The notes under the pieces are model-generated. The model was not told the origin of the DNA. It was given only the letters and a program-made list of their open reading frames with translations, and did not search any database. The translations under genes were made by a program, and so were the position numbers. Positions 35,426 to 46,047 of a DNA stretch of 64,000 nt are shown one piece after another (positions within the stretch are counted from its first letter, which is position 1; every line of letters begins with the position of its first letter). The stretch is from Circinella umbellata (taxonomy: Eukaryota > Mucoromycota > Mucoromycetes > Mucorales > Lichtheimiaceae): positions 372,001-436,000 of the forward strand of contig JAIWNF010000014.1 in assembly GCA_025093555.1 (NCBI GenBank). The letters are read 5' to 3'.

Positions 35426-36786
35426 TAATAAAAAAAATTGAGAAAGAAAGAAAGATGTGGAGAAATCCAAGAGTAAAGCAAGTTCTTAAAATAAATAAAC
35501 CTAAGCCCTTTTGTGGAACAATTTTTCCCAACAGTATATTAGCCTTCAAATTACCAAAAAAAAATCTGATTTCTTTTCTTTACCATATATAAGTTTACAA
35601 GAACTGCTCTTTATAACACAGCATATCAACTTAGAATTAAATATAGACGAAGACGCGAACTTTTACTTCTTTGAGAACAACGAACTTGTATCCAGGGTGT
35701 GCTATTATAACGCAGATGTGCCAGGCACATGAACTGCTTGGGGATTGTCAATTTTCGGAGTCAAACATACTTCTAGTTCTTTTCGGTAATAATTTTTTGC
35801 ATCATCATTCATTCAAAAGTTTTGTGTTTTGTTATCATAACAAATAAGCTTGTACGCGATGGGCTTGTAAGCAATCTGTTGTGTAACGTATTTGAAGGAA
35901 ACAATAAGCTGAGAAACAAAGGATTATCTTCTTGTTTCATACTTTTACCATAGCTTTTGAAGTATATACATAATGGGTTGATATTTAAAGAAGAGATGTT
36001 AAAAGCGATTAGCTACGTACCTGACATGGGAGAACAGTAACTTGATAGTTAACTGCACTTTTTCTTTAGTAAAGATTAAAGAGCTTGTGAGTTAAGTTTA
36101 ATATTTATTTTTTCTATACCAAAAAGATTGTTGATTTTCCTGTGTCAAAATGAGCGAAAACGCAATTATAATATGACAGTTTTGTTTTGTTATATTTTGA
36201 TCGAGGTTATCAGTACAAAGGAGTCGTCATAAGTGGAACGGATGGAGAAAGAGTATTTGGATCAAGAACTGAGAAAATTAATGTATTTGTTAAGGTTTTT
36301 AATTTTATTTAACTGTACTGATAGAAAGCTGTTGATTTAGTACGATTAATTTATATAAAATATATGAAGGGAGCATTTGTGATATAAATGTCATGGTCCA
36401 TTCATACGAGACATCATTTACTAAAACTTCAAACTCATGTCCATATTGCATTTTAGGAAATAAAATTTACACCAGTAATCTGTTTCTATTTATAAATAGA
36501 GTACATCATGTATAATAGTTATTATTACCCTATCATTATGACGAATAACAAATAATAAATAAGAAGCATCAATAAGTCGGGGAGTGTTTCTTAAATGACT
36601 TTTAATATGAAGAAGTTCAACTCTTGTTGTATGGTAAGATATACAGTATTATATAAATACAACAGAAAATAATTAGAATAATTCACAGCCTGTTTGCGAA
36701 TAAAAGAGTCATATAGGTAGTTATATAGAATTTTGTAGTAGTAAATAAGAAAAATAGGCCAGGGGGCTGTCGTTTTTGCGCTATGA
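35426..36786. other. Intergenic between paralogues A and B
   Basis: Carries the promoter of paralogue A with a conserved motif at 35497-35520 (listed separately). Segments around 35900-36040 resemble DNA at the same distance upstream of paralogue C. No gene seen. Confidence 0.55.
35497..35520. promoter_or_regulatory. Conserved upstream motif of paralogue A
   Basis: The plus strand reads AACCTAAGCCCTTTTGTGGA followed by ACA, 72-95 bp upstream of the start codon. Related words occur upstream of paralogues B (39254-39271) and C (48651-48675). Conservation across paralogues in otherwise diverged DNA suggests a binding site. Confidence 0.45.
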
Positions 36787-39163
36787 CTATACGCCAGCGT
36801 CAGGTTTAACTGATTTTACCGTAGCTGGCGGCAATGAATACTGTGGATCACGGTCGCTGTTGACTGACAGTAAGCCATCAGGTTTTTCTGTCCTGTGGAA
36901 AACTGGTGGCTGGCCTTGAATTATAAAAGGAGTATGTTGATCTTTAGATGTGCTTCCATTTCGTAGTGAATCTAGATAAAAATATTTACTGTTAGGCATG
37001 TTATATATATGTGCTCAAATGAATACACAAATAAGCACCCACACTCTTTTTGATTTGGAGGCATCCTATCACTGCTGTGTTTGTTATCTTTTTCTTTCAA
37101 TTTTCGGTTTTTTCTTCTCCGTATGAAGAAAAAAATAAGAAGTCCGGCAATGAAGATGGCAAGACCTGCCACACCACCAACCACTATTCCCGCTATCGTC
37201 CCAGTACTAACTGCAGAGTGATTGGTATCGCCAGTGTTATTCTCCTGGCTTCCGCCATCTTTACTGTCTCTGCCGTTATTAGCGGTTGTCGATCGAGCTT
37301 CAGGCGTCAAAGCACTAACAGAGGTAACCCAAGACCATTTATTGATATCCATTACCCGCACTTCACTAGAGAGACTAAAATAAGCTGCAGCCGGATTGTC
37401 ATTATTTACAGCTCCAAACATGACGAATAAATAATCCCCAGCAACAACAGCTAAATAGATATTGTACATGAGTGTTAAAATAGTCAATCAAAAAACAAAG
37501 CGTACTACTACTAGTGCATGCAGCTTTTCTAAAATTAATAATGTTATTATAATAAGTATTGGTTATGAGATAAAAAAAATTATATACCAGAATGACCAAG
37601 TACACCCAAATTACTGGAAGTTCCACCCAATGTTCTAGTGCTCCACTGCAGATTACCATCCTGGGTGCTTAATATATAGAAATAATCATCTCGTGTTTGA
37701 CTGTTGTTCACTAGGATAGTCATATTTTAATTATCAATGTCAATAAATCGATTATTATTGATTTCTATATTTTATGGATATCAAATGTTAAACCATTCAA
37801 CTCAGGTTACCTGGATTTTGCCCGCCAAATAAAATAACTTCTCCTGTACTTGGCTCTATAAGATATATACAAAGAGACTTAAAAAAACTGCAGCCCTATC
37901 ATTTTATGTAATATATATATATATATACAGTGCATAATACACCCACGAAAAGCTAATTAGTATTAGAGAAACTAAACTTACTTAAATTTACTGTATGGCG
38001 AATTCTTGTTGATGGAGTTATTGATCCGCCGATACCTTGAGTTTGCCATGCACCAGTATCTGTGTTATACAATAGAACGCTGTCCATTGGATTTTCACTA
38101 ACTTTATTCGATGCTGTCGTATAGCCACCAAGATAATAAATAGAGGTTCCGACAAGCACTGGCTTAGCATAGGTATACCCTGCTGCCGCCAAAGTGCCGG
38201 TGCCCCATTGCCAGTTCTATGCATTATAAAAGACACGATCAGAGATAGTCAATAATTATTCGTAAACAATCATTGAGAAACAAAGTATATTCAGCTTACG
38301 GCAACGTTGAATGTGTACATTTGCCGAGGACGTATTTCGTCACCGTTTTCCATATCACCGGTCCATGTATTTCTTATATTAAAGTAGAGTTTAGTAATGT
38401 ACGTATTTTTTTTCAAAACTATACAAATCAAGATTGTATAATACAATAACCCACAAAAAAATTATTAATATATACCTCATCCCGCCCCAAATGTAAATTG
38501 TCGAATTATCTGGTCCAAGTATTGCTGACTGTGTTTGACTACAATGGATATTTAATTAATTATATATCCATTACTACTATTCCTACTACTAACTAAAATA
38601 TTGCATTATTTAAATAATAAAATTAATATATTTACACTCTACTTCCACGTTGAGCTGGACTGATTTCTTTCCAACCAACGTTGATATCTGTTGTATTGAT
38701 GTAGGCAGCTTTATACCTGGTAAGCGCTAGAGCTGATATGGCCCCACCGTGCATGAAGATGATATTTTGATTTGGTATGACTTCCATTGCAAAATTAGTG
38801 TTTTCTCCAACATCTTCGGTTATGTGTTCCCATCCATTTTGCATATCGGTAACTTGCCAATCCTGTGTCAGGCTCATACTAAAAAAATATTGGTCAAAAC
38901 TAGATGTCGCGCCCCCACCATCCGCAAATCGCTGCCCTCCGTAACAATAAATTTTGGCTTCCGTAGACATGTACCCGCACACTAAAAATTATTAAATATT
39001 TCAATAAAAGAAATAAGGAAGCATATGTTTATTATTACACTACGTATTAAAATAATTAATTATTACTTGGATCAGCGCGAGGTTGTGGTGTAAGTGCATG
39101 GACTAATGGCCCAAAAATTAATAATAATAGAAAAAGACTTTTTGTCACAAGCGCTATTTTCAT
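36787..39163 (-). CDS. Kelch-like single-pass membrane protein (paralogue B)
   Basis: Nine exons (39163-39067, 38981-38636, 38538-38476, 38372-38300, 38216-37982, 37855-37811, 37710-37588, 37450-37043, 36971-36787) give about 524 aa. Signal peptide KSLFLLLLIFGPLVHA; kelch-like words IYCYGGQRF, IIFMHGG, IYIWGGMR, IYYLGGY, VILFGGQ and LFVMFGA. A membrane helix (GIVVGGVAGLAIFIAGLLIF) and a basic stop-transfer RRRKNRKLKEKD precede a short tail ending in VKSVKPDAGV. The exon boundaries match paralogue A one for one, but sequence identity is lower than between A and C. The donor of exon 8 (GTGGGT) is weaker and was chosen by phase. Confidence 0.83.
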
Positions 39164-40016
39164 TGTTTTATTTGTGGTAGACAATAGTTATGAAAGAAGA
39201 AAAGAAAGCTTATAACAGAACAAAAATCACATTTCGTTATTTTAATATGGCATTCCAAGCCCTCGTACAACCACCTCAGCATTACAACCAGCGCATCATT
39301 TTTCATCTTCTGCTGTTAAATCATGTTTTAGTATCACTTAGAACAATATCACCTCAACACAAATGCTAATAGTATAAAGGGACCTGGCAGTAGTTGACAT
39401 ATAATATATATTGCACTGATTCACAGTATATATAAACATCATGTACAGATGTTAGTCATTGTACAAAACATTGCTTGAGAGTCAAAAACTATAAATTATC
39501 TTGTGTAGCTGTGACTTTTAACTTTGTGTTAATGTGGCACACTAGCCTTGTAAGAATAAGGTTTCTAACTCAAAATTCTTTGTCCTTCTTTGACTAGCTA
39601 AACAACTTTTAACCGATTCAATTTATTCATCAGTATCTCATGAAGTACTAATATCTTTCCTTATATTTTATGAGGTATTAAGACAGCACTATTATAACTC
39701 TTATCAGTGACTGATTTGATAATAGATTAATCCAGGTTGCTTTTATGTTACAGTAGCGCCCTGTCGATTCGCTTGTTTTGGCCACGAATAGTTGCAAAAT
39801 ATAGTAGTAGTGAGGTTTGGGCTAAGTATTTTCATGGAAATTGTAAAAGAAAAAACATGTCACGATTCAACATCCACTTCTGTCAATACACTAAGCTCTG
39901 TATGAATGACGCTAAAATTTTTCACCATTCCAATAATAATATGTGAAATGTAGTTTTCATAGCGTTGTTGTGTTACTAAAAAACTTCTCAGCAAAATAAT
40001 TTAATTCATGAAAATA
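39164..40016. other. Intergenic upstream of paralogue B
   Basis: Promoter of paralogue B, with the shared motif (CCAAGCCCTCGTACAAC) at 39254-39271. A 40-codon plus-strand frame starts at 39248 over this motif but has no family resemblance. The rest is unassigned AT-rich DNA up to the short element at 40017. Confidence 0.5.
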
Positions 40017-40524
40017 CTGAATTTTTATTTTTGCGCATCAACTTTTTTTTAAAAATAAACTTCCTTACAATGTTGTTCACCTATTTCAAAAAAAAATATC
40101 GTAATACATAGTTACTTCATAGTTATTTCTTAATAATCTTAATATTTAATACCGTTATCGAATATATTTAAGAACATTAGCATTATCCATTTTCAAAATA
40201 ATTTTATATGCGCAAAAATAAAATTCCAAGTGAACAAAAAAAAATAATTATTCTTCGGCTTGGTTACTGATGTAGATTGTGTTATCATTTTTTCTTTATT
40301 TGTTGTACGAAGTTACAGATTTAGAAAAAACACAGAATATAAATATGATCACGACGGGAATTCTAAACTATATCATATCACGAGAAATAAATATATAAAG
40401 AAAGGAAAAAGAAACGGGTGGGTGGGACAATCTACATCGGTACATCGCCTAGAATAATAATGAGTCTTCAGCGAAGCTTCGACTAAGACTCATTATCATC
40501 CACAAAAGCAGTCTAAAAGTTCAG
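40017..40524. mobile_element. Short non-autonomous relative of the 4.9-kb TIR element
   Basis: The left tip CTGAATTTTTATTTTTGCGC and the right tip (CAAAAGCAGTCTAAAAGTTC, then AG) match the tips of the 4.9-kb element, and both sides are TA (40015-40016 and 40525-40526). Positions 40110-40230 match the right arm of that element in the same orientation, including TATTTAAGAAC and ATGCGCAAA words. The left arm is shortened, and about 190 bp of other DNA, with a hairpin, sits near the right end. It looks like an internally deleted, diverged derivative. Confidence 0.7.
40457..40496. repeat. Near-perfect hairpin
   Basis: A 12-bp stem (ATAATGAGTCTT with AAGACTCATTAT) encloses a second palindrome, CGAAGCTTCG, with three mismatched pairs between. 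It lies within the short element near its right tip. Confidence 0.75.
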
Positions 40525-40533
40525 TACGGCATC

Positions 40534-40671
40534 TCAGACCTCAACAGAAGGTGGGTGCCATAGTTTTTGAATACTTCCATCTTCGGTAGTAAAAGTAAAG
40601 CAGTCAATTTTTCCGGTACAAGTGAAATGGAGGAAGTCGATGTTTGAGTCCTTTTGGGCCTTACAGCTTTG
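40534..40671 (-). pseudogene. Orphan 3' exon, unknown protein
   Basis: A 45-codon frame after a plausible acceptor (TAAGAG at 40672) reads QSCKAQKDSNIDFLHFTCTG, then KIDCFTFTTEDGSIQKLWHP and PSVEV, with a stop at 40534. The composition is unlike chance AT-rich frames, with well-spaced cysteines. No upstream exon was found: repeat-like DNA follows within about 110 bp. The stop lies 8 bp outside the TA that borders the short TIR element, so it is probably a gene remnant cut off by mobile-element activity. Confidence 0.45.
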
Positions 40672-40787
40672 CTCTTATTTTTGTTATTGTTTTTTATTAA
40701 ATTTAAATATCATATCATATAAAAGTTCGAAACTAATGATATTGATTAGAGTATAGGGTATTATTAAGCTGAATCAGATGTATCATA

Positions 40788-40945
40788 GTACCCAAAAATA
40801 AACAAAAATCCAGAAAAAAAAAGTGCCTTCCTTCGGGCACTTTTCCGTAGTTTTGGGTACTTCTAGACCAGTTTAGTGGCGAAGTACCATATTTTCAATG
40901 GCTGAGTACCCAAAACCCCCAATAAGGAAGGTTTACTACCCAAAA
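40788..40945. repeat. GTACCCAAAA inverted/direct repeat cluster with strong hairpin
   Basis: GTACCCAAAA occurs at 40788 and 40906 (variant CTACCCAAAA at 40936) and in reverse at 40851. The hairpin AAAAGTGCC/GGCACTTTT with a short loop (40819-40844) lies between the first pair. The structure looks like a fold-back element; there is no coding. Confidence 0.6.
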
Positions 40946-41792
40946 ATGGAGTGCACCTACGATAGCATAGTTGAGCGCATGGTTAGATATAGAAATATAA
41001 GGATAGATATTCTATGTAAACATGTTGATCATTGATATTAGGTATATATTAGTTAGACGTAATTAGCCCCTGATATTTTGACGTATATAAATAAAGAGTT
41101 TCCTGAAAACCAGAAAACAGTAATCGTTTTTTATTATCATATATACATTCGACCCCCCTTTCTATTTTCTACCTATTCCTATATAATTATGCTTCCTCAC
41201 ACTGACCGCAGAACACGATTGTAAGTACACAATAACTGGTCATGCGCTATTACAGTATCTTTAGTTCTTTTTGGCGACGCATTCACCACTATATATCCAT
41301 AAGGCATCCAAGCAAATGATCAACTATCTGTATTTTTTTCATTCTCCCTCTCTCGACCTCATTATTCCTTACTCTTTCAATAAAATGTTGGTACTTCGAA
41401 AAAGGATATCCAAAATAATTGGGAATCGTCGATATACAGTAGTTTCCGTAGCACTTTTATCATCGGGCCAATCTTCAAATTGGGATATGCTAAAAAAAAC
41501 AAAAAAAAAATATCTAAACGTTTATTTTTTGTATTCTCATGAAGTCCTTCCAGCTGATACTTACATGATGTGTAACAACATATTTAACATTTTATATATA
41601 TTGCTAAATGTTTGTTTACGATACGTTGAAATTTATTTATTTTATTAATGACGAAATTAAATTGAACACGCGCTGATTGCAGCTTATTGCTCTCGTCTAT
41701 TCACAAAGAGAGGAACTGAAAAACCTGTAGGGATGCAGGGAAAAGGTGTATTGAAAACGACAGTACATAGTTAACAATGATTGTTTACGATA
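40946..41792. other. Intergenic with LTR-like DNA
   Basis: About 41019-41150 begins TGTTGATCATTGATATTAGG, contains a TATATAAATAAAGAG stretch and ends before a C-run. This resembles a short Ty1/copia-type solo LTR, but no target duplication could be recognised. A plus-strand frame at 41271-41648 has no supportable family. Confidence 0.35.
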
Positions 41793-41935
41793 CAGTAAAC
41801 CCCCGTTTTTTGCACACCGTTTGACCAAAATCCCACTTTGATTTACTATGTTTTCGACCCCACTTTTTGCACACCCCTGCTTTTTGCATTACTTTCGAGC
41901 CAAATCCCATTTGTGCAATTAACGGGGTTCAAGTG
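41793..41935. mobile_element. 143-bp MITE, mariner/pogo-like
   Basis: The ends are inverted copies (CAGTAAACCCCCGTTTTTTG against CACTTGAACCCCGTTAATTG read from the right), both continuing into TTGCACA/TGTGCAA, and flanked by TA on both sides (41791-41792 and 41936-41937). This is the usual design of Tc1/mariner/pogo-derived MITEs. Confidence 0.75.
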
Positions 41936-41937
41936 TA

Positions 41938-43562
41938 TTTCGTTTGTTGAATGTAGATTTTTTCGATGATTGTATCTGCATTTATAATTGAAACTAGCAA
42001 ATAGAAGTATAACTTTTTGTTTAGTTTTTTTTTTTTTCATTTCCTTTTTTTCTGCTCTCTTCTCTCTCTCTTCCTACTTTTTTTTTTACCTATCATTGAT
42101 AATATCGTAGAATATCTTGATAGCTTCTTCAGATAAACCAGTTAGCGATGTTATTTAAGTATTTTAACAGACTCGAGTTGCATAGATGTTAAAATTGTTT
42201 TAAGAAAATCTACAAACTTTATAGAAAGCAAATTGACGTTACTCGACATTGATAATCTATCGTATTGTTCAATGAACCGGGTATTAATTATCTTGAAAAT
42301 CAATATTCAACAAAGATAATATATTAAAAAAGATGTTGAGCATATTACTTTGTGTTAACGTCGATGCTGTTATCCCAACCTTTTTTAAGTAAATTTTCCG
42401 CAGCAGCGCCAAGTAACCGGTCGTAGATTGTAACTTTCGATTGTATTCATCAATCAATGAAGGATTTGGCGTTATTATCTAACTTATTATTATTGATTTA
42501 TAAAGAGAATAGTTTATTAATTAATAAAAACGAAAGCAAAAAACAAGATGCACGCTAGCGAAATAAACGCACATGTCTTTTGATTATACATATTGGACTT
42601 ACAAACTGAACGTAAATTTTCATTAGGTGTTCCGCATTAGATAAGTAATCGCTACTCTCACACAAGAAGGTATCTTGTTCGAAGTGGCCGCGATGCTTCA
42701 GGTGACTGCGGTGTTTTGATGAATAGGTAGACGAGCTTAGTTTTATATCTCAAGACCAACATGGTCTAGGATGGTCCAAGTTGGTAGAGTAGTTGGGACC
42801 CCATGAATCTACCTTGGTCTAATTGGTGGTACTTTAATTTTTTGTGAAGATGGTTTCTTGATTATTTTCGCTTCCCTCATTTTCAGCTACGACGAACCTA
42901 CGCTTGAATTTCTAAATGCTTTTGTTGTATTTCTCTGTACAATACAGAAGAAGAAAAACGAGAAAAGAAAGTCAATAATTTAGCTTAAAAAAGCATAAGG
43001 TGAAGAAATAAATAACAAAAAAAAAGCATTATTACCAATTCTTCAAGTTCTTTATAATCTATCTCCCATATCTTTTGATCGTACTTGGTTCGTCTATCAT
43101 GTTGAAGCGAACACGTTAGCATGTTAACTTAATTGTCAGTTTGCTTGGTATTTGATAATACATACTTGACATCTAATTTTGGTCTCAAACCACGTATTAA
43201 AAAAATGTATTCATTTATCCAATACGTAAAATAGCCTTATGGGGCAGAAACATTGGTGTGTAAGGTAAACTCTATGAGTTTCGCGTTATATTTTGTTTAT
43301 GAAACCTTTCATGGTGGGGTTTATTGAATTTACGACGTAATCCTTAATTTCCAACACAAACAAATGAGCAAAACTTCCCACAAAATAAAATTAGCCGCGG
43401 CTTACCTTTCTGTCCAGAATTACAAGTTGCCAATGTGAATGGAATGCCCTTATGTACCATACACTTAACTCTCTCCCCCACTCAATTTTAAAAAAAATTA
43501 TAGATTTAGCTATATGAATAAAAGGTATTCTGTGTAATAAAGTCAAGTATAGGCAACTTCAT

Positions 43563-43596
<34 letters not shown>

Positions 43597-44731
43597 TCTT
43601 TAAAAAATAAGAAAAGCAAAAAAAAAAATAGAACTACAACATACTGTTTGATGTAAAGGAGGAGGTATTCTTAAGATGAAAAGTTTTATTTCTACTAGAT
43701 TACGTACATAAAAAAGAAGTGCAAAAAAAGATTCGAAAGAAAAAATTACGACTTATCTTTTATTCACATAGCTGAATCTGAAAATTTTAAAGAATTGAGA
43801 GTTAAGTGTCGGGTACAAAGGGCATTGACATAAGGGCATCGATGTGAAAGTTGCCTGGCAAGATCAGTCGCAGTACGTCTTTTTTATATTTCTTTTTTTT
43901 TGAGTCTCAGACGCAATAATTAGGGTATAATGAAAGTGTCGAATGCATCATATCAACATCTATATTATATGATTCTTTCGATATAGAATATATATATATA
44001 ATAGAAAGTGAAATACTGTTAATTGCTATTATTATGATAATAAAGCATATGAATATTATATAGGCCGGCTACACACATCACCCATCAGCTGTGCTTCATA
44101 TTTTGTTGCATTATTATGGAGGAGATAAATGCATACTAATTTAAACCGTCATTTGAGATATTTTAAACGCCTGGCGGGTAATACTATTTTCGCGAATGAG
44201 ACTGTCAGAATCCACCAAGTCAGAAAAGAAATGAGACAGTGTATGTGTGTGATGGTAAGAAATATGCAGTAATTCCCTGCTCTTTTTTTTCTCTCTTGCT
44301 TGGTTTTTATAGTACTGTTTGATATTTCTGCAAGATCCTGGAAATCATTTGAATTTTTTTCGGTACGGATGATAATCTCTACACGCAAGTAATCTTTGAA
44401 AATGATTATTTTTCATTGAAACTTTCCATAGCTAAAAAAGAATGGAGCTTTAATCAAAAGCATGAACCTTGTACAACCATCATTCGCTGTTACACGTTAC
44501 ACACTGCTTATCCCTTTATCAAAATGTTGGCGTACTTTGACAAACTTCAAAGTGACGAATCTGGATGAAAAATACTTTTTTAAGAAAACTATTCCGCAAG
44601 ATCTCTTCAAATTGCTTTATTAAATTAACATATCTTGGAGCTCGAACAGTTTGTAACTTTATTTCTGACATTTTTTTGTCCATTCTTATTCTAACTCATA
44701 TTTTGACGCTTCAAGTCAGTATGTGTGCACC
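41938..44731. other. Gene-poor, repeat-bearing intergenic
   Basis: No intact gene. A (AT)n microsatellite lies at about 43566-43593. Related inverted words (AATGCCCTTATGTACC and ACACTTAACTCTC) at about 43440-43490 and 43798-43830 suggest a small TIR element spanning about 43440-43832. A stretch at 42740-42830 holds short AGACCAA/TTGGTCT inverted words. The minus-strand frame at 44149-44388 is not convincing. Confidence 0.45.
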
Positions 44732-45110
44732 TTATCGTTTATTAACACCTCGTAGTCTAAATAATAAAGCTTGATAGGTACTACTTCTTGTTATTTGCAT
44801 GGCGTCTTGTACATCCCGTAAAGGTCCTGTCCCTTTATAGATAAGTAAATATATTAACATATATTGATCAATAGCCTTTTAATAACAAATACAAAATACA
44901 AAATGGGTGAAATAATGTAAAAATACCTTTTATTCTACCCTTGCTAGTTCTTGCACTTCTGTTTGCTATAAATATTATTCAGAAGTAAATGTGTAGTACG
45001 TAGAATATTGTAACTTAAGATAGAATTACACAATACCTTTTTTCGAACTATTATCAGTTTTTGAGCTTCTTTGAGCGTATACGTATGGCGTAAAGTTGAG
45101 TTTTATTTAA
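44732..45110 (-). CDS. C-terminal exons of an unrecognised protein, 5' part not found
   Basis: Three minus-strand blocks join with matching phases: about 45110-45037, 44965-44939 and 44832-44732 (introns of 71 and 106 nt, GT-AG). They read YAQRSSKTDNSSKK, ANRSARTSK, then GTGPLRDVQDAMQITRSSTY and QALLFRLRGVNKR before the stop. The last exon looks folded and conserved; the first two are basic and Ser-rich. No ATG or upstream exon is visible, since the frame is closed by a stop at about 45110. It is either the end of a decayed gene or one whose start lies beyond an unseen intron. Confidence 0.4.
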
Positions 45111-46047
45111 GGAATAAAAGAAATTATTTGGTACATTAGCTTTATGTAAAACGCTCATACGGTAATTTATATTCAAAATGATGAATTATATATGTAAAAT
45201 TTGGAATTTACGTACACACATTAAATAAATTTAAATAGATGAAACTTAGGTTGTAAAGATATTCATTTTTTTTTTGTATCAAATATGCAGTAGTATAATC
45301 ATTATTGTTTTTGCCTTAATTTTTGATAAAATAATAAAATTACTAATAATAATTGGGAGTTGGGCAGAATTGGACTTTAAGAAAAGGGGGTTTATTGGCT
45401 TTCTGTAATAAAGAAGTTATACAGCGTAGCTTTTTTAAAAGACAGTAATTGTCTTGATCTGGTTGAGAATTAAGGGAACTATGACAGCTCTACTTCAGTA
45501 CCAACATTGATAGTATTTACGGTACTCGTATATTCTTTCGTAGTGATTACTATTATAACAGAAGATGTCAAAGAAATATAACCATATAATTTGAAGAGAC
45601 ACTAAAATAAACATTGTTTTGTCTATTTTATTATTTTTCGTTAAACGTTTTACTAGTTTTGCTTTAACATCGTGCCCGATAATTTCATTCCACCGTTGAT
45701 TTCACAAAATAGCCAGGAATGAAGTATATGAAATTAACGTGGTCCTACTGTAAATGTATTTATAACGATGTAAAGTGATGTCCTCGACTTATTAAATTTA
45801 ACCCTGCAGTTATATATTAAGTATAAATGTTAAAATGTAAATAATAATCTACTATATTGGTCCGTAATAATATTCTTGTTGAATATTCTTGTTAAACAAT
45901 CTAATATATAAAGCAAAAAATCCGCCATATTGTGAACGATTTTTGTCAAATAGAAATAAAATTAGAAAAAAACATATATAACTAACATTATAATAATGTA
46001 CATTCATTATTTTTCAATTCTACATACGTGGTGTATAAAACACATTA
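45111..46047. other. Intergenic 3' of paralogue C
   Basis: AT-rich DNA with no coding or repeat structure that I could support. Confidence 0.5.

Noticed and set aside
39248..39370. 40-codon plus-strand frame upstream of paralogue B
   Set aside because: No homology recognised; it overlaps the shared promoter motif and could be chance.
41271..41648. 125-codon plus-strand frame
   Set aside because: Composition is that of random AT-rich DNA, with no domain and no convincing splice partner.
42740..42830. Possible tRNA-like or structured stretch with AGACCAA/TTGGTCT words
   Set aside because: No T-loop consensus and no acceptor stem; the inverted words are only 7 bp.
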